Assembly: GCA_027575765.1 (NCBI GenBank)
Contig: JANBPT010000009.1
Span: 62,001 to 126,000 of the forward strand
Length of the DNA: 64,000 nucleotides
Direction: 5' to 3'
DNA from: Tieghemiomyces parasiticus
Taxonomy: Eukaryota > Kickxellomycota > Dimargaritomycetes > Dimargaritales > Dimargaritaceae
The notes under the pieces were generated by a model. It worked only from the letters and a program-made list of their open reading frames with translations, had not been told where the DNA came from and searched no databases. The position numbers were made by a program, and so were the translations under genes. Positions 1 through 11,172 of this stretch are shown here, piece by piece (within the stretch, counting starts at the first letter, position 1; every line of letters begins with the position of its first letter).

Positions 1-1772
1 GACCTGTAAAACTACCCGGCCCTTCACCCGTCCATCCCTCGTTCCTCCTGGCGTCATGCCCTCGTACTTCCGTCGCTGGGGCCGATTTTCGGAATCCCGC
101 GACCTCTTTATTCCTGCGCTCCCGCGTACCAACGCTTATCTTTTTTTTTATCTCTTCTATCGATATAACGTATCCTCCACTCACCTAGTTCCCATTTAGA
201 GTATACCTGAGTTGTCAAGTTAAGATGATAGTGCCAAAGGGGATGGTAAATTGTACGACCGCAGTTGATAAATTCCTCGTCACCACGTCAGGTGGCGCCC
301 ATCGTGCTGGGATATAATGCTGTCTGCCCAGGGCAGCTGTTTATTGGCCAATTGAGATACTTTCGCCCTGCAGACCCTGAGGCCCCTCTCCGGCAAATGC
401 ACCAACACGTTTAATGGGCGACCAGCTCCGAGAGTGTGATCTTATTGACTTGTAGGAAAGTGGACTGGGTGGTGGGAAATGACGGTAAGGTAAATGTTGA
501 CAGTATACAGCTTGGTTGTTGGCTAATCAAAGGTTTTCATCAACTCCTAACGGCCAGAATTCCAACTGAGGCTGCCTAAATTGCGTTTGGTTGAGGCGGG
601 TTGGAACTTAAGAATCAGGTATGGTACGTAGTTCAGGACGCAGGCGCTGGTCGATTGGGTAGATCAATTTTAGGATGCGTTATGTCGACCCAACGAATTA
701 GCCCCCGGGGTTCACACCCAGAACTGAAGTCCATGACCTTTCAAGATTGACTCATTATGATCCTATTCAGTGATAATGTTCATTGTGCCGAAAAGCCATA
801 CCGATCATTGCCCCTTTTTTAACATTAGTGTTGGTTGCTATGTAGTTTGTTTGCATCATTTCTGGCGTGACCGATTAACTGTATTTCGTTTTGTTTACAT
901 GTAGATCCATGGCCATGGTATCGTAGCTTTAGCCCAGACATACATGTGTCAGACTCTACTGGCGTGGTCGTTCAATGGCCAAGCTCCCCGCTCTACTTAC
1001 AGCCATTCAAATTATCTACAAATCCGGCATAAGTTCACCAGCACTTTGTGGATAGGGCGGCGTGCCACAGTCGCGGGTATGTCGGAGGTGGATGCACAAT
1101 CTATAAAAATGAGGAAAAGGACAACTAGACGATGATCAGCTACATTGATGATATTAAAGTAGGGAGTGGTATGAAATGGCCGCTAGCCTTTCTTGTCCTT
1201 TCTGTTCCGTTGGTAATGTCATGCGCTCAGCGGGTGGATGCGGGATGGGCGGGCGGGAAATTGCGGAGGAGGGCAGGACGATCCCTTTCGCCGTCTGACT
1301 ACCTCAGTCCACCCCTCAGGCTCGACCGTCCGGATCACTCCGGGCGGGTCCAGCCGCCGGTGAGGGTCATCCGGGTCGGGTATCCTAGGAGGGGGAGGTT
1401 CACCTCGCCGCCACATGGGAGTATGGGCGCTAGGCGTACTGTAGCAGTTGCACAGATACGTCTCGTGAGGTAAGGGGTACTACAACGATGACCTAGCATC
1501 TAGCTACCTAAAATAGTCAACACTGGCAACAGGTGATCAGGCGACATTCCAAGGTGGGAGGTGAGCGATTTTCGGGTCCGAAGCTGCTGGTGGATTTGGG
1601 ACGGCCGAATACTGACATGACGGACCGAACGGTAACCATCAACCTAAAACCCACGGATACGCCTACTACATAGCCAAATCCTTAACCATTTAAATACCTC
1701 GCGCTCGACACCCTGCTCATTATGACTTTTTCTCAACTCTAATTTCCATCAACTGACAACGCTTCTTTCGCC
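1..1772. other. Intergenic, no gene seen
   Basis: No open frame here resembles a known protein, and the short frames at 944-1473 lack family signature and consistent codon use. The first 60 bases could be the 5' flank of a gene running out of the window to the left on the minus strand, but there is too little to call. The last ~100 bases form the T/C-rich leader of the Ran-like gene, with a CGCC context before its ATG. Confidence 0.5.
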
Positions 1773-2384
1773 ATGGCATCCTGGTGCACCGACTTCAAGA
1801 TAGTGCTCGTTGGCGATGCGAACGTAGGAAAGAGCACCTTCATCTCCCGGTGCCAGAATGAAGCGACCACAGCCGCTGATTACACCTCCGGCGTACAGAA
1901 GCACACCGTTATTTTCCAGAGCACACTGGGTACGATCCGATTCCACGTCTGGGATATCGCTGGTCGGGACAGAGCGAACGCCCTGAGCGAAGGCTATTAC
2001 ACCGCGACCCACGGGGTTATTCTCATGTTCGATGTGACCTCTCGCGCCTCATATACCAATACACTCGAATGGCATCGCGAGGTGACCGGGGTGTGTGGCG
2101 ACACTCCTATGGTCCTGTGCGGCAACAAGTCCGACATTCCGGGCCGCTGTGTCGAGTCTAAGCAACACAGGTTTTTCCACGAGAGAGACATACCGTATTA
2201 CGAAGTCTCAGCCAAGGTCGATCATAAATGGGATGCGGTGTTCCTTAGTCTGGCTCGCCAGCTGCTCGAGGACCCGGACCTAAAATTCACCGCCGCCCCT
2301 TCCCTGGCCCTGCCCGGGGCCCTGGCCAACGCTGAGCTCATGGCCCAGACACGGGAGGATCTCAAGCGGCTCCAGGTCAACTGA
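1773..2384 (+). CDS. Divergent Ran-like small GTPase
   Basis: This intronless gene encodes a 203-aa GTPase closest to Ran/Gsp1, the nuclear-transport and spindle GTPase. Seen: a P-loop at residues 14-21 (GDANVGKS), a GNKSD guanine-specificity motif near 117-121 and SAK at 146-148. Ran-typical stretches include IMFDVTSR-like and LARQLLEDPDLKF-like segments and a C-terminal proline/alanine-rich linker. Three features differ from canonical Ran. The switch II motif is DIAGR (61-65), so the catalytic Gln is Arg. Switch I appears one residue shorter. The chain ends in KRLQVN instead of the acidic DEDDDL tail. Inference: a paralogue with altered GTP hydrolysis and regulation, not the housekeeping Ran. 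A Rab/Ras identity is less likely because there is no C-terminal prenylation cysteine. The ATG at 1773 starts just before the G1 strand, as expected for the family. Confidence 0.85.
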   Translation: MASWCTDFKIVLVGDANVGKSTFISRCQNEATTAADYTSGVQKHTVIFQSTLGTIRFHVWDIAGRDRANALSEGYYTATHGVILMFDVTSRASYTNTLEWHREVTGVCGDTPMVLCGNKSDIPGRCVESKQHRFFHERDIPYYEVSAKVDHKWDAVFLSLARQLLEDPDLKFTAAPSLALPGALANAELMAQTREDLKRLQVN

Positions 2385-4406
2385 AGCAAAAATGCTGATT
2401 TAATATTGCCTCCTTAATTTTTACCTACGAATGGCTCAGTCCTTTCAAGCCCCATTAGTTTAATTTCGAAATGTTAAAGTTTCCCCCTTCCGGGCTGTCG
2501 GTACTTCATATTTCTCAACTATCCACTCAGCGTGAAAACAGTCATTGGGCTATATAGCTGTTGAGGTTTCGATATCGGTACTTTTTCCAGTCACGCGACC
2601 GGATATCAGGGTTATTTTTGTCGTGTTTATCCAGATACTCAAATTTTACAAGCCCCGGGAGAGTGCCGCTCAGCTTTTTCCCAGTAGGCAGTCAGCGGCC
2701 GGACGGTTTTTAGAAGAGCGATTCTATACATACTCAACGGGACATACTATTATAGTCTATTGTAATTGAAAGGTGGCTTGCAGGCTGCCGTATATTGCAG
2801 AAGGTCAAGTGACGTGTCTCCTGATTTGAGGGGTGACGAGTGGCGGTCTAGACATGCAGCGCTAACTGCCGGGGCGCAGGTCCTCTACACAAGATGTAAA
2901 TAAACATATATCGTTGTAGTAGGTGTAAACCCGAGGGTCGATCTATGGGATGCCTAGGAAATCTGATACAGAGTAATGTATGCTTAGGATCATCTTTCTT
3001 ATGGGGGGAGGGTCTTCTTCAAGGCGTTTATAGCCGTTCTGGTTCTCATAAGAACGTTTTAAGAAAGATTGACTCGGCGAGGACCAAGCCTTGCCAATGA
3101 GCCTCGCAAGATAATTTATGAAGATCTAGTCAGCAGTGGGAGTTCCTACAAGCTGGCTTCCGTGGGACAAATATTTAGTGGAAGGTGGGCGGAATTGTAG
3201 TAATGATAGCGGTGGACGTTGCCATCGCCAATGGTCGAGGCGTCGTGACAGCCGATAGCTACAGTGCGTGCTGCGTGGCTTGACTGAAGGTGCGAGTAGG
3301 GGGCGGTGTCCAGGGTCTATTGAGGTCAGTTTATTTCGATTACCACGATCGGATCGAGGACCGACAATGTATCTGCGGGAGGGCACATACTCAAGAATCG
3401 GGTAACTTCTCTAAACCGAAAACCTCTCCCCGTATATCAGCTCCACAGCAAGGACAAAGAGGGGAGAGGTAGTGCAGCAAACCAAGTGTCACTCCCAACG
3501 GCATCCAGTGCACTCTGGCCTACCAGTGGATGAGCCCCATTAAATCTTAACCCCAAAACAGCATTTCAATATCTTGGATGGGTTCATCATACCCCTCGAA
3601 TTTTAATACTAGCCAAGATCGCATAGTCAATGACCGCCATGATTATAACCTACAGAGGCCTAGCCAGGCGAGCGTGTAGCCCAGTAATAGAGCTCAATTG
3701 TATGGCCGGTCGCCCTTAAGATAACCGATATTACTAGAGGGACACGGTCGCATATACCCTTAAATGGAGTTGGACAATGCCAAAACTACAATGAAACCTT
3801 CACTCAACTCTCCCTACCCGCTGATTAGGTAATTTCCGCTCGAACGCGCATGACCTAGCCTTACCTCCACCGCTTCTTTCCTTCAGCTCAAGATCGTATC
3901 TTGACATTTTTACACCTTGTTGCCCAACCATGGCCGCTGTGGCAACCAAAATAAGGGGCGCCGTGCTTATTGATGTAAGGGCTGGCTTGCTGAATGATGG
4001 CAATATAGTAGGGCTACCTTTATCTGATGCTACCAAGTTCAGCGGCTGTAATTAAAAAAAATACCATGGTCGGCGCAACAATGCATATAACCACGTTCGA
4101 GACTTAAGAGGGCACTGTTGGTTTTATATTGGGAATACTATTAGCTGGGAATGTGAGAAAGCTGCATTACTGCTACTGTTATAGAGTGATGGCGCCTCCT
4201 TCATGCTCATTATGACTAGCCATTCAACCGGATGACGACAGGCCCATCCTGCTTCCACCATTCAAGGGGGTCCCAGTAGGAATTCTACAAGGAAAACAAC
4301 TGCTATCTGCCACACTCCGAATAGTTAAGATAGCCCACTTAATCTCTCAGAAGGAAACATCAGCTTGGCCAACGGTCATAATTATCCTTGAGGGCCATCG
4401 GCCGTC
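2385..4406. other. Intergenic, 2 kb, no gene seen
   Basis: AT-rich spacer between the 3' end of the Ran-like gene and the 3' end of the isopropylmalate synthase gene (convergent pair). Frames at 2545-2769, 3126-3386 and 3800-4036 show no protein signature or coding-like third-base pattern. Terminator and polyadenylation signals of both genes must lie at its edges but are not resolved. Confidence 0.5.
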
Positions 4407-5651
4407 TTAGGAGCATGTCTCGACCAGGCGCCTCAGGTCACTATCGGTAACCTCGGTGCGATCCTCGGCCAGGGTTTTGAACTTGGCAAACAGCTGATTA
4501 AGATGGTCTGGGCTGAGATCTAGCTGATCAATCTTGAGTCGTTCAAGCCGGGCTTGAAAGGCGCTACGGCCGCTCAATTTACTCAGGATGAGACCATCAC
4601 TAGTGGCACCAACCATCTCGGGGTCGAGATATTCGTAAGTTGAGCGGTTACGCAGAAGGCCATGCTGGTGGATACCTGAGGTGTGGCGAAACACATTCCG
4701 GCCTACAATGGGCTTATTGGGCGCGAGGGTGGTGCCGCCCAGGCTGGCGATGGTATTACAGATACTGGTGAACATGCGGGTGTTGAGTTGATGACGGGCC
4801 TGGTAGTGCTCGGGGTGGGTGGTGAGGACCATGGCAATTTCTTCGATGGCAGCGTTACCCGCGCGCTCGCCGATGCCGGTAAACGTGGCGTCGATGCTGC
4901 TGATCCCGGCCTCGATCCCGGCCAAGGCGTTCGCGGTACCAAGGCCTAGGTCGTTGTGGACGTGCAGGCCCCACCGGAACTCCGGCGGGGAGGTGGTGTT
5001 CTCCAGGCAGTGTCGCACCATCTTGTAGATTTGCGAGGGAATGAGTGAGCCTACCGTATCGGTAAGGAAGACGGACACCGCCCCAGCGTCGATGGCCGCC
5101 TGGTTGGCCTGGCAGAGAAAGTCAGGGTCGGATCGGCCCCCGTCCTCAGCGGCGAACTGGACGTGGTCGGTATACCGCCGAGCGTATGTGATGGCCCGGG
5201 TAATTCGGGTCAGACATTCCTCGCGGGTGATGCGGAGTTTGTGCTCGAGGTGGATATCCGAGGTGGCGCTGAAGATGCGGATACTGAACCGCGGGGCATC
5301 CTTCATGGCCTCATAGACAGTGTCAATGTCGGCCTCAAGTGTGCGGGCCAGGGCAGATAAGCGTACTGGCTTACCCGTCGATTCTCGACCTTCCGTGAGA
5401 GACCCAACTTCGCGGGCAATTCGTTGGCAGACATTGAACATTGCCGGAGAGGCAGCAGGGAATCCCACTTCGATTTCGTCAACCCCGGCCAGCGAGAGCT
5501 GCTTGGCAATGGCGATCTTGGCGTCCGTGCTAAAATTGACGTCTGGGGCTTGTTCACCATCCCGTAGCGATGTGTCGCTAAAGTAGATGGTCCGAAGGCC
5601 AGCAGAGGGGCTGGGCGTGGTAGCTGACTGGCACATACCGGCGGTGGTCAT
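4407..5651 (-). CDS. Bacterial-type 2-isopropylmalate synthase (LeuA-like), no regulatory domain
   Basis: This gene encodes a 414-aa DRE-TIM metallolyase, predicted to condense acetyl-CoA with 2-oxoisovalerate, the first committed step of leucine synthesis. Seen: the entry motif DTSLRDGEQAP (26-36), the metal-binding HVHNDLGLG stretch, the GIGERAGNAAIEE motif, and the communication-domain signature (HTSGIHQHG, then LSKLSGRSAF). These match the bacterial LeuA type 1 family, not the larger fungal Leu4 type (about 600 aa). The chain ends soon after the communication segment, so the C-terminal LeuA allosteric domain is missing. E. coli LeuA is about 520 aa. There are no introns and no obvious mitochondrial presequence. 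Homocitrate synthase and citramalate synthase belong to the same superfamily and remain alternatives for substrate. Inference: a feedback-insensitive enzyme, possibly acquired horizontally. Confidence 0.85.
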   Translation of the reverse strand: MTTAGMCQSATTPSPSAGLRTIYFSDTSLRDGEQAPDVNFSTDAKIAIAKQLSLAGVDEIEVGFPAASPAMFNVCQRIAREVGSLTEGRESTGKPVRLSALARTLEADIDTVYEAMKDAPRFSIRIFSATSDIHLEHKLRITREECLTRITRAITYARRYTDHVQFAAEDGGRSDPDFLCQANQAAIDAGAVSVFLTDTVGSLIPSQIYKMVRHCLENTTSPPEFRWGLHVHNDLGLGTANALAGIEAGISSIDATFTGIGERAGNAAIEEIAMVLTTHPEHYQARHQLNTRMFTSICNTIASLGGTTLAPNKPIVGRNVFRHTSGIHQHGLLRNRSTYEYLDPEMVGATSDGLILSKLSGRSAFQARLERLKIDQLDLSPDHLNQLFAKFKTLAEDRTEVTDSDLRRLVETCS

Positions 5652-6816
5652 GATGGCAAAGTGAGTGGAGTGGTTAGAAGTAGAGGGCTAGCGTTCACTG
5701 GGATGATAAAGCTTACGAGTCAAGAGAAAGTGGTATAGAACGACCACTTCTGAGGTTTCTCGGCGAGCTCTACATATTTATATATATCTTCACCCAGCTC
5801 GCCAGGAGGTATTAAGTAAAAAGGAGTGAGGGGCTGGCAAAGGAGGTGATATATGAATAGTCTCGATTTAAGAATGATTCAGTACAGCGGTGGTGTGGTT
5901 GAAGCCGCCGGCTCCACTGTACTTTCTCACTTTATTAATCCCGTTTCCTGTGCATAGATTAACAAATGTGTGGGATCCGCCGTTGTGCAGAGTCCCCTTT
6001 CGCACCTTATTGTCATGCTAGATTTCCTGGTGGCTGCATAGGCTAAGGATCTGGTCACGGCATGCCCCTGGCCTTCCACGCTGAAGGGCTGGGCCTATAG
6101 ACTGCCCGGTCATTTGGTGGCGTATTCTCAAGTATTAAAAGGTGACCTGTCCATCTCGCTTTGCCGCCATCCTTTCTCGCAAATGCAGCTGAGCCGAGCT
6201 GCCAGGAGTGACCATTCAGCCTGGCGGGATTTAGGATGCGGCTAGGCAACGGAGTAACACCAGGACGCGCATATTAGGGTAAGAACCGGCCGAGTGTGGA
6301 CGGTAGGTTGCGGCGAGCAATGCCTAATGGCCACAGAGTGGAACCATAACTGGCGACGCCAGGCGGCCGTTCGATGTAATGGCCTGGTGAGTCCGTCCCC
6401 TTTGCACTGCCGTACAGCCAATTGATCTTGTGGAGCCATGCCAGTGGTGGAGGGGGAGGCCACGTAGGCCTGGCAATTGGGCTCACCCTGTTCGCCCTCA
6501 CCCATTTTGACGTCGCGAACTGACGTAATCGACGCTGGTACTCGTACGTGTACCCGCTTATCCCTACTATCCATGCGGTTTTCAGTATTAGAAGGGTTTA
6601 CCGTGCAAGCAATGCACAAATCCTGCCCGGCCCGGCCTCGCCTTGTTTAGTCAGAAGGAGAGGCACTGGTAGCCCAAGCCGCGCCAAATCTACACGTGCT
6701 ACTGTCCACTCTACTCGAAGTCCAATTCTTCTCTTCCCTAGCGCTCTATCTTTCAGACCGAATTCATTCCACCCCGATTCTACCTCCAGTCTACCACTTG
6801 CTCAGCACCGTCACCC
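5652..6816. other. Divergent promoter region
   Basis: This 1.2-kb spacer separates two divergently transcribed genes, the LeuA-like synthase (-) and the ELMO protein (+). It holds a TATA-like stretch near the synthase start. The last 250 bases before 6817 are C/T-rich with few ATGs, typical of the 5' leaders in this window. Frames at 6242-6838 have no recognisable protein. Confidence 0.5.
5775..5786 (-). promoter_or_regulatory. Putative TATA box of the LeuA-like gene
   Basis: Read on the minus strand the sequence is TATATATAAATA, about 124 bases upstream of the start codon at 5651. Position and sequence fit a fungal TATA element. It is a single motif match only. Confidence 0.35.
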
Positions 6817-8271
6817 ATGCGCAGCACCCTGCCCCTGACCAGACCCCTCCTGGCACGGGTTAGCCTGTGGCTGAACGCCCTCCTCTACCCACCCTTACCC
6901 CTTCTGCCGGGGCTCATCGGCCTATTGACGTTTCTGCCGCTCTGTGGCTACAGGCTGTGGAAATGGGGACTCCGTCACACTTGGTACCTGGGCCAGGGTG
7001 AAATCGCCCGTCTTCTTGCCAGTGACCCACACCCGCCACTGCACGTCGGCTATTACCCCGGACCCCATGTGACGGACATGCCAAAGATAGGCGGGCTTTT
7101 ACGGCCATCGCAAACCCTCACGAACCTCACGCCAACTGGCCTCATCCGCCTGCGCCGCGCAATCTACTACTCACGATACCTTGGGCCGGTTCGCGCTCGC
7201 CTCGAACTCGCCCGGGACCTGAACTATACACAACTGGCCCGCCGCACCGAACGACTCAAGGGCCTCAATCTCAGCGGAGACCACCCCACCCTACTTGATG
7301 TGTTTTCCCCGTGGGTACCGCTATACACGTTACGGCTGACCAACGGGCTGGCCGCCATCCACCGGGCCAACCGGGCGCGCGCGGTACTAAATCAGCGCAA
7401 ATGCATGTCTGCCCCGCCCCCACTTGCGGCTTCTGACTGCCTTACCCTTTCCGATGCCGTGCCGGATGACCCGGTCGAACGGACTCTCCTCCGTTTGTGG
7501 GACAACCTGCGACCTGCCCTCCCACGCGCCTCACCAACTCCCGTCTGGCCCGACGCCGGTTTCCAAGGTGCTGACCCACGGACCGATTTCCGCGGGATGG
7601 GACTGTTGGCCCTCGATGCCATGGACTACTATGCCACGCGGTATACGGAATCCGCCCAGTTAGTGCTTAAAACGAGTCGGGAGCACACCCAGGCGTGGTA
7701 CACTTTCGGCATTGTAGGCATCAACCTGACTGCCCTGGCTTGGCGGCTCTACAACAGCCCCGAACTAGAGGCCTACGTACTGCAGGCTGGCGTTGTCAAC
7801 CGCGCCCAGGAAGCCTTCTTCGACCTCTTCAGTTACCTGGTCCACGTGTTCAACGACTTTTGGTTCGCTCCGGCCGCCTCATTCCTCTGGCCCGCCACGG
7901 AGTTGGATGGCTTGGCCCGGCGGCTAGCTACCGGTACCGCAACGGATGAGCCGACCGTCCGCGTGGCAAGCTTGTCACGGCTCCCGCTATCACTACGATA
8001 CCGCTACTACCGATCCGCGGGACTAATCGCCGGGATAGGCGACGTGGACATCAATGACGCACAGTTGTGGCCCACCACCCTACCGTTCACCATCATGGAT
8101 TTTGAATCCGTAGTGCCAAGGTTTGAGGCCCAGGTTCGCCGGCTCATCCAAAGTGGTGAGCCCGAACTCACCCTGGATACTCATCCTTTCTTGTGCTGGC
8201 CCGTCGGAGCCAAGGCCGATGGTAATGTCGATCCACCGCCGCCTTACTCCGAAGCTAAAAAGGGTCAGTAA
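6817..8271 (+). CDS. ELMO-domain protein, probable Arf/Arl GAP
   Basis: This intronless gene encodes 484 aa with an ELMO domain (about 220-420) of the ELMOD type. Proteins of this family act as GTPase-activating proteins for Arl2 and related Arf-family GTPases. Seen: an LWDNLRP-like lead-in, then the signature GFQGADPRTDFRGMG with the conserved arginine at about residue 259, followed by a YTFGIVGIN-like core. In ELMOD proteins that arginine is required for GAP activity. The N-terminus has one or two hydrophobic segments (about 9-48), which suggests membrane anchoring. The C-terminus carries a PPPPYSE-like tail resembling a PPxY motif. The first ATG after a CACCC context was chosen. ELMO1/CED-12 is excluded because no PH or armadillo segment is present. 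Confidence 0.85.
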   Translation: MRSTLPLTRPLLARVSLWLNALLYPPLPLLPGLIGLLTFLPLCGYRLWKWGLRHTWYLGQGEIARLLASDPHPPLHVGYYPGPHVTDMPKIGGLLRPSQTLTNLTPTGLIRLRRAIYYSRYLGPVRARLELARDLNYTQLARRTERLKGLNLSGDHPTLLDVFSPWVPLYTLRLTNGLAAIHRANRARAVLNQRKCMSAPPPLAASDCLTLSDAVPDDPVERTLLRLWDNLRPALPRASPTPVWPDAGFQGADPRTDFRGMGLLALDAMDYYATRYTESAQLVLKTSREHTQAWYTFGIVGINLTALAWRLYNSPELEAYVLQAGVVNRAQEAFFDLFSYLVHVFNDFWFAPAASFLWPATELDGLARRLATGTATDEPTVRVASLSRLPLSLRYRYYRSAGLIAGIGDVDINDAQLWPTTLPFTIMDFESVVPRFEAQVRRLIQSGEPELTLDTHPFLCWPVGAKADGNVDPPPPYSEAKKGQ

Positions 8272-8513
8272 GCCCACCCAACAAATGGTAAAGTACCAAT
8301 CGCCTCGAATAGTATGATTATGGTCCATACGCAATCATCCTGTTGTTGGCACGGTCATAGATTGTTCAACGCTCATTGACGGCCGTCGGGTACGTGTTCA
8401 TGAAGGGAGGGGGTTTTGTGTAGAAATTTAAGTAAAATTCAAGGCATGTATTGATAGAAACAAAGAATTGTGATGAAAAATGCGAATTAGGTGGTGGGCA
8501 ACGGGTCCAGCAC

Positions 8514-11172
8514 CTAGGAGCAGGCGTCCTGGATGGCCCGGGTCTTCTTGGAACCAGGGAGCAAGCGATTGGACGAGCCGCCGGTATCGAGTAGGCTGTC
8601 GGCTAGCCCGAACGAACGTCCCGAGGTCAAAAACTTGGACGAAGCGCCTCGAGGTAGGATGGGCTTTACCAGCAATAATTCGAGCTCCTTCTTCCACGCC
8701 GTAATTTGCCGGTTGCTGGGCCCGTTCGATCCACTGGCGTGGTCTCTCTGCCTCTGCGCCTTTTTGCCCTTCCGCGTGGACCCCTCGGCGTACCATTCGT
8801 CCTCGTCATCTTCATCGACCTTGCCACCCTGGTGGTGGAAGTCGGCGTCTAATTCCAGGCCAATTTCCTCGGCCCCACGGCGGAACCAGTCCTCCTCAAA
8901 CTGTTCCTTTTTATACTTGTGGTCGGCGCCGTTAATCTTGCGGGCCAGGCTGACGCGTTCGCGGATCCCGGTCAGGACGCCGAGTTCCACGGGGAAATCG
9001 TCAATGTCGTCCTTCTTGAGCAGCGTACATAATTTCTTGTAGGTCCGCATCTCCTCGGGGCTCAACATCATTAGACTGAGGCCATCGGTTTTACCGCGAG
9101 CCGTACGGCCGCTGCGGTGGATGTAAATGTCGGCAGCGCGTGGGACCTGATAGTGGATGACGTGTTCCACGAGGGGGATGTCGAGACCACGAGCGGCCAC
9201 GTCACTGGCCACGAGCACAGCGCGGTGGTTGGCCTTGAATCGATCGACGTTCTTGAGACGGGCGCGCTGCTGCATGTGAGAGTGTAGACCATAGGCCGGA
9301 ACCTGGAGGAGCTGCAGAATCGGAAGGAGGCGACGGATGGCATCGATGGAATTGACGAAGACGAGGGTCCGTCCGGGATATCTCTTGATAAAGTAGAAGA
9401 GGTAAAAGTCCTTATCTAGTGTCATACAGTTGATTTTGGCTTCGACAAGTCGCCGGGCCATCCCGTCCGCCTGGGTTACGTCCACGATGCAGGGTTTAGC
9501 GTCCCGGAAGTCGACGCGGTCGAGCAAATCCTGCAACGCGGGAGGCCCGCGGGTCGGCTCAGACTGGCCTTTCGATGCTTTCTCGTCGAGCGGGGACTGC
9601 TTTGTGTGGCGGAACCGCAGCTCCTTGGTGAGGGTAGCAGAGAAGACGAACGTCTGGCGCCGCACACCCTGCTTGCCCTTACCTTTCGTGGCGGAGGAGG
9701 ATTCGACAAGGTTCCCATCAGCGTCGTAGTTGGTCATGGTGGTTACCTCCTTCCCGTTGACCAGCCGCAAAATGTTGGCTACTTCGGCAAAGTGGCCTGG
9801 TTCCAGTAGCCGGTCGGCTTCGTCGATAGCCAAAAACTTGACGTTGCGCAGGCGGTTCTCCAGAGTCGGATCCTCAGTTACCAGTTCCCACAGCCGGCCG
9901 GGCGTCGCCACGATGAAGTCAGGGTGGCGGGCTAGGATACGCCGCTGCTTCTGGACCGACATGCCGCCTACGACAGTGGCGATACTAGCCCCCGTAAACC
10001 GTGCCAGCCGCGTTAGGTGCTCATTAACCTGGACCGCCAGCTCGCGGGTTGGGGTAAGGATCAGGCCCAGCAGCACCGACTGGTCCGCTGAACGGTGCTG
10101 TACGTAGTGCTCGAGCATGGGGAGGCCAAAGGCCACCGTCTTACCCGAGCCCGTCTCCGCAGCGCCAACCACGTCACGGCCCTGTAATGCAGGAGTTAGC
10201 GTCAGAGCCTGGATTTCGGTGGGTTCGCTGAACCCCTGGGCCCCAAGGGCCTTGAGAAGGGGTGCGCTGACCCCGAGAGCCTCCCAGGCACTGGTGTCAC
10301 AGTCCGGGATGCTATCTACTGGTTCGGCGACTTCTTTAGCCTGGTCGCCATCGCTGTTGTGTGGCTCGGCAGTGGTAACCAGCTGGGTATCCGTAGCGCG
10401 GCGTGGAGGTGGGGTGGATTCCACGTCCGCCTCGAAGGGGCTCTCAATGTCGGTGATCTGCGGGCCGGTGCTGGAGATGGATTCACCCGGTCGTTTACTC
10501 GGCACTGGCTCCGATCCTGTCTCCCCGTTGGCAGCTTCCGAATCAGCCTCGGGGTTGGGCGCATATTCGGCATCTTCTTCAAAGTCGTCCACAGATATGA
10601 ACTTGCGGGTCTCCTCAAGGGACAAGGGCGCTTTGGGATTGGCTTTCTTGGCGGTAGTTGCCGATTTGGTGCTACCCTTCCGCTGGGTAACCCAGAGACG
10701 GACGCAGTTGCAGCGGTAAGGCAGATGATACGATGGTTAGTACAGGATCCCAGTTCCCTCACCATCGAACTCTCTTTCCTTTTGTCTCGTACTATGCTTG
10801 GAGCCCAAAACACCCAGCGCCAGCTCCCCGGTAGCCTGGAATTCTTACCTTGAAACGGATACTCTTGCCAATTTTTTCATCGCCCTGAATTTCGCAGTCG
10901 ACGCCGTCTAGCTCTTCGAGGCAAAGGAAACCACTCATACTATCGCTGACCAGCATGCTTTCTGGGCACTTAACTTCGGACCAGCCCCAGTCGTCCATGT
11001 TGCCGCCCAGGACTTCAGCCGTTTCAGCCGACGCTGGTGACTTGACCCGGATGCCCTGCTTACGCTTTTTGTTACGTTTGCTAATTGCGGACGGAAGGGC
11101 CCGTTTGGCCTTTGAAGCTTGAGTGGCGGCGTGGCCTGAGGCCGCCGCGTTCAAATCGGTCACCTCCCACAT
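8514..11172 (-). CDS. MAK5: ATP-dependent RNA helicase Mak5 (DDX24 family)
   Basis: Two exons, 11172-10849 and 10682-8514, joined in phase 0 across a 166-nt intron with a TACTAAC branch site, give about 830 aa. Mak5 is a nucleolar DEAD-box helicase needed for 60S ribosome assembly. Exon 1 carries the Mak5 N-terminal signature (SGFLCLEELDGVD, then KSIRFK). Exon 2 has the Q motif (FSEPTEIQ), AAETGSGKT (about 282-290), PTRELA, TPGR, DEAD (about 395-398), SAT, the ASDVAARGLDIP helicase-C motif and HRSGRTARG. An acidic/Ser-rich linker precedes the helicase core. The start is the least certain part: the ATG at 11172 is the first in frame after a likely leader, but an additional upstream exon cannot be excluded. 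A TCACGTGA box lies about 345 bp upstream. Confidence 0.92.

Noticed and set aside
1132..1473. 113-codon frame with a possible signal-peptide-like start (MKWPLAFLVLSVPLVMSC)
   Set aside because: Only a short hydrophobic start followed by Arg/Pro/Gly-rich sequence mirrored by a similar antisense frame; no family match or splice signals. Could be revisited with transcript data.
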